DNA from: Acanthochlamys bracteata
Taxonomy: Eukaryota > Streptophyta > Magnoliopsida > Pandanales > Velloziaceae
Reading direction: 5' to 3'
NCBI GenBank assembly: GCA_019914995.1
Contig: CM034132.1
Coordinates: 2,916,501-2,980,500 of the forward strand
Length of the DNA stretch: 64,000 bases
The position numbers and the translations under genes are program-made. Positions 26,486-37,993 of the stretch are shown here, piece by piece (the stretch's first letter is position 1; every line of letters begins with the position of its first letter). The notes under the pieces were generated by a model. The model made no database searches. It saw only the letters and a list, made by a program, of their open reading frames with translations, and had not been told where the DNA came from.

Positions 26486-27074
26486 TCATTCTTCTTCTAC
26501 CACCTTACTGCCATGCAATTTAAAAACGCCGTAAAAAGAGTAGTGCAAGCATATACCAAAATTTTGATAAAGACACACTACAGTTTCATGTACAACCTTT
26601 AGTTAGGTATTCATAAAAAGAAAAGAGTTTAAATTAGTGATTGATATATAATTAGTGGCAAAATATATTAGGGTTTACATTCATGTTCATTTTATTTCTT
26701 TGAACTGTCCATATCTATTTCTGTTCTCAATATCAAGTGTCGCCAGATTCATCTGCTTTTACAAATTAGTAGTTCTATATATATCTTCTTTGGTCAAATG
26801 ACAACTTGTTTTTAAATCATTTCTAATTTTAAAAAATTTGAAATTATTATTTTTTAGAAAAATATATAGTTATTTTTGTTATTAATTAATTCATTTTTTT
26901 TACCATTTCAAATGTTTTACTTATAATATTGTTAATAATGTTTAGATTTGATATTTTAAAAACTTATTCTAAAATAAATGTCAAACATGATTTAAGGTTG
27001 CCTTGTGTATTAATTAATTCTTATGTCCCAACACGTGCATGTCCACTAACACAAACCTCTATTATTTGTACTCG

Positions 27075-27083
27075 TATAAATAA
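27075..27083 (+). promoter_or_regulatory. TATA box of the YUC6-like gene
   Basis: TATAAATAA followed by a long pyrimidine-rich stretch, including (CT)n around 27161-27176. With a start of transcription about 30 bases later, the leader would be roughly 420 nt. An unseen leader intron is possible. Confidence 0.5.
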
Positions 27084-27373
27084 GCCTTCTCTCCATGTCA
27101 CTCTCCTTCGTCTTCCAAACCCTTCCCTTGCCTTTCCCTCACTTCATCCTCGTTCTTCAACTCTCTCTCTCTCTCTGCTGCCTTCTTCTTAACAGTTTTA
27201 TTAGTTATTAAGAGTTCTTCAAACAACCAACCAAGAGTAGTACTACTGAAGTGATAACTACTAGCAAGATTGAAGCCCTCTCTCCGAATAAGTTGGTATA
27301 GTAGTTAGTAATCTCCCATCTGGAAAAAATAGAGAGGAAAATCACACCAAGTATTATTCACCTACACTCTTTA

Positions 27374-27472
27374 ATGAACACTCCCATGTTTTCCGAATCT
27401 CTTATTCTTCATTCCATCTACTCAATAACACTAGCTCACAAGCTCTACCATACTTCTTCAAATCTCTGTTAA
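27374..27472 (+). other. Upstream open reading frame in the YUC6-like leader
   Basis: An ATG-to-TAA frame of 32 codons starts with MNTPMFSESL and ends 60 bases before the YUC start codon. A second ATG lies in the same frame at codon 5. If the leader is unspliced and begins near 27105, ribosomes would meet this frame first. The effect on YUC translation is inferred. Confidence 0.4.
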
Positions 27473-27532
27473 CAACTAACCACCAACTTTTTAAAGTAGT
27501 TCTTCATTTTCCATAGATTGATATCTAGCTCC

Positions 27533-29743
27533 ATGGATTGCTGGACATCAGAAACTGAAGGCAAAAGAATCCATGATCCATTATTCTACCGCAGAGCGTC
27601 TGCCGGAGCGCCGACAATGAAGCCTCCGCTGATTAGTACTGGAGAGAAAATCAATAGATGTGTTTGGGTACCCGGGCCGGTTATCGTCGGCGCTGGGCCC
27701 TCTGGTTTGTCTGTTGCTGCTTGCTTGAAAGAGAAAGGTATTCCTTGCCTTATACTCGAACGTTCGAACTGCATCGCTTCACTTTGGCAGCTTCGAACTT
27801 ACGACCGGCTCCGGCTACATCTTCCGAAACAGTTCTGCGAGCTTCCTTTGATGCCTTTTCCATCGTGCTTTCCGACATACCCAACAAAGCAACAGTTTAT
27901 CGTATACTTGGAATCCTACGTGAAGCAGTTCGATATCCGGCCTGTGTTCGGGCGGTCCGTCGAGAGTGCAGAGTTCGATGAAGGCGTAGGGTTTTGGAGA
28001 ATAAGAGCAGTTAAGGACGGCGGCGAGAAGACTGAGTTTTTGAGCAGGTGGCTTATTGTAGCTACTGGAGAGAATGCGGATGCGGTGGTACCGGAGATTG
28101 AGGGCGTAGACGAGTTCAGAGGGCCGGTGATGCACACCAGCGTGTACAGAAGCGGCGAAGGGTATAGAGGGAAACGGGTACTTGTCGTCGGTTGCGGCAA
28201 CTCGGGAATGGAACTCTGCTTGGATCTCTGCAACCACAATGCTCAGCCTTCTCTTGTTGTAAGAGAAGCGGTACGTCTGTTTCTCCATGAAACTAAATTT
28301 ATTAGTTTCAATTTGTTTTACATGATTAATAGGCAAAAACACGTTTCTAATTCGAATGAGAAATTGATCAAATCTTGTGTCTGGTCACGTGTAGTTGCAC
28401 TTGCAAGATGAGTGAGTGATATGTTATAAAATGAAAGTTAAAATAAAGCAAACAGTTGGTGTTGGGAGCATGCGGAAGGCAGGAAAAAATATTCTTCCAG
28501 TAAAATGCCCGTTAGTTACAGTTAAATAATCACCATTTCCAGACGGTTTATTTATGTCTTCCCCTTTCTCGATATTCATCCGCACGCTTAACTCTTGCTC
28601 TATTTCTTTCTTTCTTTCTTCTTATTTGGTTTCTGTTTCCTGAACTAGCACTCCCGCAACTGGATTAGCTAGGTAGCTATCAGATCTTTTTCCGTATAAA
28701 CAAAAAAAAAAAAAAATTGAAAGATAGAACGAAGAGATCGCTTACAAGGTAGAGCTTAAAAGATAGAAATCAATCATGTAATGGCAACTCATTACTCATA
28801 CCGTTACTTATTTCGCTTTCCACCCTCCCATTACTTACTGTTGCTTTCTTGGGTGGACATGTTATGTTGTACACAGGTGCACGTTCTTCCCAGGGAGATG
28901 CTCGGGTGCTCTACTTTCGGAATATCCATGTGGCTCCTGAAGTGGTTGCCAGCGCGGACGGTCGACCGTTTGCTTCTTTTAGTCACTCGGCTTATGCTCG
29001 GCGATACTGCCCTCCTTGGATTGATCAGACCTCAACTAGGGCCACTTGAGCTCAAGGCTATTTCCGGCAAGACTCCAGTTCTTGACGTCGGTACGCTTGA
29101 CAGGATCAAGTCCGGCCACATCAAGGTTAGCGCGGGATTAATTATAACAGCAATGTCATGGATATATGGATGATTAATTATTACCAAAATGCATGCATGG
29201 TTAATCTTTCTTCTGCTTCTTGCAATGCAGGTGTGTCCTGCAATTAAGAGATTAGTAGGACATGGAGCACAGTTCGTGGATGGCACTTTGAGGGAGTTTG
29301 ATGCGATCATTCTAGCCACTGGATACAAAAGCAATGTCCCTTCATGGTTAAAGGTAGTACTTTTAATTTATAAATGACATCCTTCTGGATTACTTTTTTA
29401 TTGATTTATTAAATTTTCTCAATGATTCAATGGAGAGATACGATATATACATGAAATAATTGAACACTCAATACATGTATTGTCTTTTTTTATTTTGTAG
29501 GAGAGTGAGTTCTTCTCGGAGAAAGATGGTCTACCAAGACAACCATTCCCTAACGGTTGGAAAGGGGAAAGAGGGCTCTATGCAGTAGGTTTCACGAAAC
29601 GAGGAATACTTGGTGCCTCCATGGATGCATGGAGAATAGCTCATGATATAGAGCAATGTTGGCTTTCAGATGCAAAGCAAATTAGTACTGTTTCCTTCTC
29701 TTGTTCATCAATAGTATCTAAAAATGGTAAAGTATTTTCCTGA
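27533..29743 (+). CDS. YUC6: YUCCA flavin-containing monooxygenase, YUC2/YUC6 type
   Basis: The family converts indole-3-pyruvate to indole-3-acetic acid with FAD, NADPH and oxygen, the last step of the main auxin route. Four exons with GT-AG introns give 450 residues: 27533-28270, 28877-29125, 29231-29353, 29501-29743. The FAD-binding GAGPSG is at 53-58 and the NADPH-binding GCGNSG at 220-225. An FMO-type segment [11 protein letters not shown] lies between them. [13 protein letters not shown] at 358-370 is the conserved C-terminal motif. The N-terminus [18 protein letters not shown] and the stretch [15 protein letters not shown] resemble YUC6/YUC2 rather than the shorter YUC1/YUC4 start. The C-terminus carries a serine-rich tail after DIEQCWL, making the protein somewhat longer than usual. 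Start choice: the in-frame TTG upstream is not a start; ATG at 27533 gives the family N-terminus. Confidence 0.95.
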
Positions 29744-30124
29744 GTCTCTATGGGCTTTTATATTAATTAGTTCGTCGAGCTCTTTTGAATGAGTGGAAAA
29801 GCATGCAACATGATCACCATTAATTGAGCAAGTTAGAAAGGATAGAAAAACTACAACTGTTGTACATCATGTATATTAACCATTTGATTTAGTTTAGTCA
29901 TGACTATCTAATTATAGTCAGAGAAAATAAGAAGGGAGAAGTTTTAGGTTTTCTTTTCTATATGTTTGTTTGGTTTTCAAGTGGGGATGCACTGGTGCAT
30001 GTTTTGGGGCGTGTTAGGGGAAAAGAAAAAACACACTGCAAGTATTGTTCGTTTGTTTCTTTGTTAAGATTATTGGTATATACATACCAGTTTTTCTTGA
30101 AGCTAGTGTCATCTTCACTTATAT

Positions 30125-30415
30125 GAAAAGACCTTGTTAACTAAGGAGATATTTGAGAGTGCATATGACACAGAGCTTTAAAATTGACATTTTTAATTAA
30201 AATAATAATAATTATTATTAATATAAAGTTTTGTGATATATAAGTTTTATATATTTTTTAAATTTTAAAATAAAATTCTATAGAATACTGTAAATAATTT
30301 ATTAAAAAATAGGAACTATTTGACTTTTCCATTGAAAGGAGCTCGTAAATGTTCGGCAGTACCGCCTGTGAATACTCCAAAATAATAAGTATTTCAAACG
30401 CAATGCCAAACATCT
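30125..30415. repeat. AT-rich MITE-like repeat copy
   Basis: Left edge gatatttgagagtgcatatg, right edge tttcaaacgcaatgcc followed by aaacatctcc. The core is A/T runs. The edges are loosely complementary, as in other copies. Confidence 0.35.
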
Positions 30416-31070
30416 CCTAACTCAATTGTAGTCCTGTTACAAGAAAAGTGAATGGAGTTGTAGATGAAAGAGACAATATAGATCTTATGATAATGCAACT
30501 AAAAACTATCATTTGCAATTTGTTCATGAAAACGACTACGAAATAAAGATCCAAAAAAAGGAAACTATATATCCAGTGCAATTCACTTTCATCATCATCT
30601 CCATTCGGCTGCCATGGACCGCCACTAATCTGCTTAACTGCTATCTGAAGTTGATACATTAAACAACAACAAAAATCTCTTAGCGTACACTATGCCTCTT
30701 ATATGCTCAATTGTCTAAGTATTGATGATGAACACTGTTATTTATGCATGAGCTGGTGCAGAATCCTTCTTTTGTTAGCATTCTTTCCTTGCTTGACCCT
30801 CACCACCTTATCTTTCTTATACCTTGGTAAAGATTACGACAAGCTGATGATCCTGGGATCTCTGAAGAATAAACCTTTAAGTACATTAGTAGCTACTTTG
30901 AATCTGATCGACAAGAAGTCTGTAAGTTGCTGGCCGCAAAATCCCAACAAGAAAAAAGAAAAAGGTTAGATACCATGTGAGAATCAAAGGGCCAATGATT
31001 GGGGTGAAGGCATGGGAGCAGGCTGTGAGTGCGCGGTCCCTGAAACTGAGCACCACTTCATCAATTCACC

Positions 31071-31285
31071 CACTACTACACTCTGGACTTTTACCAACTG
31101 AATACAAATCAATCGGCATTCCATCGGCAACAATCAGGTCGTTAACTGACTTACCGATTAAAATACAAATTCAGTCGACATTATATAGTAAATTACCGAC
31201 TGTTCTAGTCACTCGTAAATCACGGTCTAAGTAAGCAATATGTCAGTCAGTAAATTTCAGTCGGTAAATACTGTTTGTAATAGTG
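31071..31285. mobile_element. CACTA-type MITE with 3-bp target duplication
   Basis: Starts CACTACTACA and ends TTTGTAATAGTG (opposite strand CACTATTACAAA), the signature termini of En/Spm (CACTA) elements. ACC precedes it (31068-31070) and ACC follows it (31286-31288), the expected 3-bp target duplication. At 215 bp it cannot encode a transposase. The interior is full of alternating accgac and gtcggt words, which would pair in a stem. It must depend on an autonomous element elsewhere. Confidence 0.85.
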
Positions 31286-32864
31286 ACCTATTGCTTAAAT
31301 GCCCTTCGTCACTATATATGTGCTCCTACTTCTAGCTCTATGTTGCATTAATCTGAGAGTACATATGTACGCGTGCTTTCTGAGTTTCATTCAAGTGTAT
31401 ATATGTAATTATATGCAAAATTTGAAATAAATTGAGGTACTTACGCGTCAATTAATTGTGGAGCTAAATCCTAAGAGAATCTCGTGTAGCCTGGTGTGAA
31501 GTAATGTGTAGCTGCAGTTGAGACATATACATACAGATTGGATTACAATAATAATGCAAAGCCATGAATGGCAACAGAAGCTTTGAGCTAATTAAGATGC
31601 AAATATATATGCTATAAGCTTCACAAATTTAAGAGAAAATTAGTCTAAAACTATTTCTATCGTGTAACAAGAACTGCCCGAAATTGATTCTTTTAGGATG
31701 AAGTGATGAACTGACAAAAGACAAGTAGAATATTGACACATTTGACAAGAATGAGACAGAGAATATATACGTCTTGTTAAGGAACTGATTGGATTTAGAA
31801 CACTTAATTGTCTAGGCATTATCAGGCGGCGGCTTCAGTAGTGCCCATCAACGTTAAACAGGGAACATAATTTGATGTAATACTGACGGTTCAAACGGAG
31901 GAGAAGACCATTTTTTCTCCTAAACATAGTTATGTTCCCATGTGTCTTCTTTCAAAACCATGATCGTTCGTTTTGTTAATTTCATATCCTGAGTTATTCA
32001 TAACTATAGACTACATTAAATCTGGAAAAGCACTACGTTTATTGAACTCATATGAGCCTGTGTTATTTTTAACAAATTTCACAATGGAATTTCTGAGAGC
32101 ACAGTCAGTTTGGGTTCATCTCCATGAGCATGTAGTTTAGTTGATCAGCTTTTGGTCCGCATTTCAGTGGTGTTATATGTATGTATATCTAAATACGAAA
32201 TCATGATTCTTATAATGCAATAAGATATAAGATATTTAAACGTTATAATAATAAAGTACGAAAAATGAATTGACAACTTTACTTGGATCAGAGGAACTTC
32301 CTATGATGTTACATTGCATCGCTGCAAAGGTTGAATTGAACTTGAACCGGCTAGGGCCTTATTTAAGTTTTTTTCAGTTTTTCTTTCTTTGAGAAAAGAG
32401 TTTAAGGTCTAGTTGGACACTGATCCCACTCAAATCCCCAGCAAGATGAGACCTACAGACGTTAACCTGTTCACATGTTGCTGACATCGACTGAGGCGCA
32501 CTTAGGAGTTGTAATGACTAGTTGTTTAATATAGAAGAAAATAAATTGGTTTAAATGGAAACATAAACTAGCAGCAAAAAAAAAAACAGAAGTTGGAAGG
32601 AGCGAGAATTGACTATGAGGATCTTTGTCTGTCCGCTTACTGCATTGGTGCGTATATGCGTGCATCAAATTTCTAAGTGCCAAAGGGGACCCTAATTTTG
32701 GAAAACAGGAACACGGGGTGAAGATCTAAGAAAGAAATGAAAGCAAGAAAGAGACCTGCGGCACGGAGTAGTGGTGGAGCGAGCATGCCATGGCAGCTAT
32801 GGCCCCTTCGTCCCCCTTGGGTCTCTCTTTTAGACCAAGTCTTTTAAGATATTGTTTAGCTGAC

Positions 32865-33045
32865 CGTTCCATAGCGTTTTGAAAAGCTACTTTTTATACA
32901 ATATATTTTATAAAAATATAAAAAGTTATATATATATAAATTTTATTATTATTTTTTATTATTTTATATTATAAGAGATTATTTTTTTAAAAAGAATAAA
33001 AATATTTTTTTCCAAAAATATTTTATAAGTAATTTTAAATAGTCC
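32865..33045. repeat. AT-rich MITE-like repeat copy
   Basis: Left edge gcgttttgaaaagctacttt, right edge ataagtaattttaaatagtc. The core is A/T runs including a ttattattttttattatttt block related to the 14540 subfamily. Confidence 0.4.
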
Positions 33046-33604
33046 CTAAGGTATGAATCTTTCTTGCGTACTTCATTCTAGTCGCAAGTTACAAGTCGGT
33101 ACGTAGTGGCTTTCTTGCTCTTGATTTGGGCCAGATTTCATCGGTAATGTACTTGAAAAAAGAATGCTAGCGGAAATCTATCGATGCAAGTCATACGGAT
33201 GATCTATGTTCCCAGAAATTAATCAAAAACTTTCAGCCAAATGAAAATGGACATGTTAATGTAGTGCAGACTCTTCCTCGCCGTTCAAAACTGGCCCCGT
33301 CACCAAATAATCCTCCAATAGAGCAATAAGGCAATATCCTTGTGCAACAAGGTTACATTACATATAGCTGCAAACACATTAAGGTCTCTCCATTCCAAAA
33401 CTTTATCAGGGCATGTTTTGCAAAATATTTCATTTCATTTTACCATTTGATTTGATTTTTTTATTTTTTAATAAATTTTATGTAATATTTAAAAAAACTT
33501 AAGCATTTAAAAAGAATATGTCAATTATAAATCATAATATATATATATATATGTATATATAATAGTTATATTTTTTATGTAAAAAAATCAAATCTGCTGT
33601 AATG

Positions 33605-33855
33605 ATAGTATCTGAGGGTGTATTTGGGATTGTATTTTTCAAACGCTCATTTTTAATTTCTCATTTCATATTTTTTAATATATATTTTTATAAATATTTA
33701 AAAATTTTATTTAAAATTTTAAAAATTATAAAAAAATTTTACATAGTAAAATTTTTTTATTATATATTTTTTTATTATTTTTTAAAAATAATTTTAAAAT
33801 AAAATAAAAATATTTTTTATTTCAAAAAAACTTTATTTTAATAAGTACGCTCTCT
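33605..33855. repeat. AT-rich repeat copy, subfamily shared with 14540 and 21055
   Basis: Collinear with the 14540 and 21055 copies through the tttaatatatatttttataa, ttacatagtaaaat and ttattatatatttttttatt blocks. The edges are gtgtatttgggattgtattt and tttaataagtacgctctc. The low-complexity open frame across it is not a gene. Confidence 0.5.
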
Positions 33856-34379
33856 TAACCGGTGTGAACTAGCATGATTCCCATGTAGAAAGGACTATAG
33901 TTACATGATGTGACTGTTAAACAAGATACCTAATTATTGACCTATATGCATGTTCTTAACCTTGTACGCGGTGATTGATTCAAAGTGATGGTATCTTTCC
34001 ATGCATCTCATTTCGTCGATTTGGTACCCTTTTTGCCTTTACCTTTAGTCTTTCAGCAAAGAGTTTCATACATTTCTCAATATAAATATGCGGAATCTCT
34101 CACAAGGTAAGTTTATTGCAACTAGCTCCATCGAAAGAATCTAATTGCATGGATATTCTCCAAAGTTTTCGACCCAATAATCGATCCTGGAGATGAGATC
34201 CCCAGAATTCAGGAGGAGCTAAAAAAGAAAGTTAGCTACTTTAGCTTATAGCTATTGTCACATTGAAAATAAGTAACTTTAACAAGTACATGGAGGTATA
34301 TTTTCTTTGGCGTATGGTGTTGAAAAGCCGTGGATTCCATTTCCTTGTTTGTTTTGATCATGGGTAGCGAGGGCAAGAC

Positions 34380-35153
34380 CATAATTGTCAGACCCGGACC
34401 GACCCATCTGGATCGATCCGAAAATCGTCAATTCGAACGGTAAACTGGTCCGAATTTACAAAAAGATCGTTTATGCAATCGATCCATTTCGATCCATTTT
34501 GATCCGCTTCAATCTAATCGACTCGCCCGCCCGGATCAAATCAGGTTTAAAAAATTTTTTAAAAATTAATTAAAAATTTTAAATTGATAATATATTTAAT
34601 ATAAAAATATTTATTAATAGTCTTATGTTGAAAAATAATATGTAGTTTAAAATTTACATTTGGATGTGATAATACAAAAATATAATTGATTATGTCTTAT
34701 TTGTGAATATCAATTATTAGTGATTTTTAAAATTTTTATATTGTAAAATATTTAGACTCAAATATGTATATCTAAAAAAATTTGTTATATCTCTTTTATG
34801 ATTTATTTATTTTATAGTTTATCTTTTTCTAATCTCCTAATTTATTTAAGTATTTCTTATTATAAAATTTAGTTGTTATTATTGTTGTTGGTGGTAGCAA
34901 TACTTTAATTTTTAGTGTGATTATTATTACTATTGGTATTGATAGTAATGCCATAATAAAAATACTTTAAGTTTTTGTTATAATTGTTGTTGCTATTATT
35001 ATTGGTAGTGTCATTGACAGTAGATTTTCTATTATAATTATTGTTATTATTAGTTAAAAATAATTTTAATATTATTGATCCAACGGATCAACCCGAGAAT
35101 TATGATTCGAACAGTTTTTCGGTTTGATATTGGGTCCGGTTTTTATAATTATT
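34380..35153. mobile_element. Non-autonomous hAT-like element, 8-bp target duplication
   Basis: Identical octamers GGCAAGAC flank the element at 34372-34379 and 35154-35161. The left end cataattgtcagacccggac and the reverse complement of the right end aataattataaaaaccggac match at about 15 of 20 positions. The 774-bp interior has no transposase. Subterminal gatccg and gaccc words recall the element at 53834-54554. The flank region itself repeats ggcaagac-like words, so the duplication should be treated with some care. Confidence 0.65.
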
Positions 35154-35462
35154 GGCAAGACAAGGCAAGGCACATGATGGCATGTGAATGAGCGTGCGTG
35201 ACCGAACCATATACAAGGGCAAGACATATGATGGCATGTGAAAGTGAAACAGATTGTGAGCGATACACTAAGCGCTAGCTCTTACTTATTCTCATCATAA
35301 AATCCTTTCATCGTAGAAATCTAATTGGTTGGTGTCCAAAGTGAGAGGCTGATTATTCTATTCATTGTAGATTGGATCCATTTTATTTTCTGTCCACAAT
35401 GTTGGTATCAGACGCTTCAAAATTATAAACCAACTAAATTGTTTAACTACAATGCCAATTTA

Positions 35463-35560
35463 AAAGAAGTGTGTAGTTTTTTGGGCCTAATTTAATAAAG
35501 AGCCCAATGCAAAGAAGCATGTTGTATTTTGGGCCTAATTTAATAATGAAGAGCCCAACC
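35463..35560 (+). repeat. Two-copy tandem duplication, unit about 50 bp
   Basis: Two head-to-tail units begin aaagaag and share tttgggcctaatttaata and agagccca. They differ at a few positions and by a small indel. Non-coding. Confidence 0.7.
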
Positions 35561-36734
35561 TTGGCTACCTAAGTCCATATATTAGTTAATCTGTTTGGAA
35601 TTTGGATACATAACTATTTTGTTATTTCTTTTTAAACTACAGGAAAAGAACTGCTGACCTTTTTTTTCGATAGCTTTAAAATAATGCAATTTTACCTTCA
35701 AAATTGCAGTTCTAAAACTTTCCAACTAAGATTTCAATATTATCAAACTCCATTATTGAACGCAATTTTGATCCAACTATCTTTTCTCTTTTCTTTCTTC
35801 TTCAACTTCTTCAGTACTTAAATTATCTTCCCAAATATCTATCTGTTTATGCATTTATATAATGTATTTCACTTTACTCAAGTTTCTCTTCTTTATTTCA
35901 TATTTTTTTATTCTGTTTGGTATTCTATTTTTTTCCTCTTTTTCGTACAACTTTTCTCACTTTTCTCCGTCTCCTAATTTATTATTTAAAGAGTTTTTAA
36001 TTCAACAAAATCAGCTTTTAGATTTTAAATTAAAAGATTTCTTTTTGGCTAATGAATCACTTCACTATGGTTTAGTCGACAACTTTCAAATAATATAAAC
36101 ATTAAAATTTACTATTGCTGTCGTAATTCAGTGTACGTCCTCTCATAACCACAGACCTTATTTTTCTTAGTTCAATTTTTCAATGTATCCAAATTGACTC
36201 AAGTAAAAAGCGAGAGTTCAACCATGCTTAATTCCTAGTTGGATAAAAAATGTAAATTTTGTATTGTTTATTTCCTTTCTCTGGTATTTGATTTGAACTC
36301 AGAAGACTAAGATATTGAAAAAACTTAATCAAGTGATTAGTTAATCAACCAGCTGCGGTTGAGAGCAATTTTTAAGTTAAACAAACTACGGTGGTTGCTT
36401 AGTTTACTTAACTTACTAAAACCCTGACAGAGATAGAAGGTTAATTTACGTCAAATATTAGTCTCGCAAGCATTTCTCCCATGCAGCAAATCCAGCATGA
36501 TGACAACAGCAAGTAGTTCACTTGCTCCCTTTAACACTTCATTGGCATGCTCTATCTTTCCTCAACCTAAACAATGTCTGCTAATTTCTAAGACTCCAGT
36601 GTGTATAATAAGTACTTACAAGCAATTATTGCTTCTGTTTTCATTGATTATTGTTACATCAGAGTTCAACTAGTAGTTTCTTCCGTTTGAAGACTTGGAA
36701 AATTTGATAGCATTACACACAGAGCGATCGCATA

Positions 36735-36742
36735 CATGCATG
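36735..36742 (+). promoter_or_regulatory. RY (Sph) motif upstream of RD22-like
   Basis: CATGCATG, the RY element recognised by seed B3 factors such as ABI3 and FUS3, lies about 200 bases before the RD22-like ATG. A second partial copy (atgcatgc) occurs at 36781-36788. Seed or ABA-linked expression is inferred only. Confidence 0.35.
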
Positions 36743-36860
36743 CAAAAGGTCAGCATATGCAATCGTGTACGTTTGATCGGATGCATGCTTACCACCAAAA
36801 ACCTCTAATTTAATCGACAACGTAATTACTTTCATTGGCCCTTTATTATCCCTCATTCGT

Positions 36861-36869
36861 TATATAAAT
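36861..36869 (+). promoter_or_regulatory. TATA box of the RD22-like gene
   Basis: TATATAAAT lies 77 bases before the ATG, giving a predicted leader of about 45 bases. Confidence 0.65.
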
Positions 36870-36937
36870 CCATCACCTTTCTTCCTTTTTTCTAATTAAG
36901 AGACCTTAATTTGCTTTACCAGAGCTAAGCTGCATCG

Positions 36938-37993
36938 ATGGAAAGATCAATTGTTCTGTTAACTCTTCTGGTAATCTTTCAACAAAATTACAACTAATTG
37001 TTCCTGTAATCATTGCTATGAAATGATTATGATTTTGTTTAAAGCTTTATTTTTCTTTTGCCCGTGCAGCTTGTAGTTGCTGTTAGTCATGCAACCGTTA
37101 ATGTGGACATAGGCAAAGGAGACTCAAGCGTGAACGTTGGCACCGATGGGACAGACGTCGGCGTACCTAAGGGCAGCACCGATAGCAAGCCTGGAAGCAC
37201 AACCGTGAACGTGGGTGCCGGTGGGACCAACGTCAACGTTGGGGAGGGGGGCGTCAATGTCAACCCTGGCAGCAAAGGCGTCGGCGTGAAAGTGCAACCT
37301 AGCCCGTGGACGAAACGCTCAGGAGATGTGGTTGTCACCACTCCATACACAAACCCCTTCGTCTACAAGTACGCTGCTTCCGAGACGCAACTCCATGATG
37401 ACCCTAGAGTCACTCTCTTCTTCCTAGAAAAGAGTTTGCACCATGGCGCAACCATGAATCTTCACTTCACCAGAACCACTTCCAGTAAAGCATTCCTGAC
37501 AGTGTCGCAAGCTGCGGCTGTGAAGAAAAGACTGAAAGAGTGTGAGGAACCCGCCGCGGAGGGAGAGAGCAAGTTCTGCGCTGATTCGGTAAAGTCCATG
37601 GTGGAGTTCAGCATTAAAAGCTTGGGAACGAATCAACTAAAGTCAGTTTCGACAACCGTGAGCAAGAACAACTCGCCAGAACAGCAGTACACGATAAAGT
37701 CCATCCACAAGATCAACGCTGGAGATGAATCAAGGAAGCTAGTGGCATGCCATATTGAACCTTACCCGTTCGCTGTCTACTACTGCCACGTCACCAAGTC
37801 GGCGACTGCATACACAGTAACCATGGTGGGGAAGGACAGCACTACAGTGCAAGCGATCACTGTTTGCCATTCGGACACAGCGAAGTGGAACCCAAAGCAC
37901 GTTGCATTTCAGGTTCTGAACGTGAAGCCAGGGACTGTTCCGGTGTGCCACTTCCTGCCGCAGGATCATATTCTCTGGAGCCCAAAGAACTAA
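36938..37993 (+). CDS. RD22: BURP-domain protein, RD22-like
   Basis: A secreted or cell-wall-associated plant protein of the kind induced by drought and abscisic acid. Two exons, 36938-36970 and 37070-37993, give 318 residues. Exon 1 supplies MERSIVLLTLL, the start of a signal peptide that continues LVVAVSHA, with cleavage expected soon after. Residues of about 20-80 form glycine and valine repeats (VNVGAGGTNVNVGEGG and variants), as in the RD22 subfamily. The BURP domain follows, starting near TNPFVYKYAASETQLHDDP. It ends with four CH pairs spaced CH-X10-CH-X25-CH-X25-CH, exactly the family signature, and finishes DHILWSPKN. It is shorter than Arabidopsis RD22 because it has fewer N-terminal repeats. 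The position 7.2 kb after the YUC6-like gene, in the same orientation, supports the RD22 assignment. PG1-beta and USP-type BURP proteins are less likely, given the repeats. Confidence 0.95.

Larger units (their letters stand above)
14165..27074. other. Gene-free interval between OFP and YUC6-like
   Basis: No gene is recognisable in these 12.9 kb. It is mostly AT-rich, with many short AT-rich repeat copies, a GGTTGTCAAAATC-ended element (22607-23112), a less AT-rich unclassified block (about 21950-23640) and a decayed CACTA-like element near 26277-26485. Short open frames lack ATG starts or similarity. A (TA)n run occurs near 24902. The part from about 25000 onward may include distal YUC promoter. 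Confidence 0.55.
29744..36734. other. Gene-free interval between YUC6-like and RD22-like
   Basis: No gene recognised. It holds the probable YUC 3' UTR, a CACTA-type MITE (31071-31285), a hAT-like element (34380-35153), several AT-rich repeat copies and a short tandem duplication (35463-35560). The T-rich open frame near 35862-36098 encodes only hydrophobic low-complexity sequence and is not accepted as a gene. Confidence 0.55.

Noticed and set aside
27518-27532. Five-residue extension of the YUC6-like protein
   Set aside because: It begins at TTG; ATG at 27533 matches the family start.
35862-36098. 78-codon hydrophobic frame beginning with ATG
   Set aside because: It is made of T-rich low-complexity DNA, phenylalanine-rich throughout, with no family resemblance or promoter.
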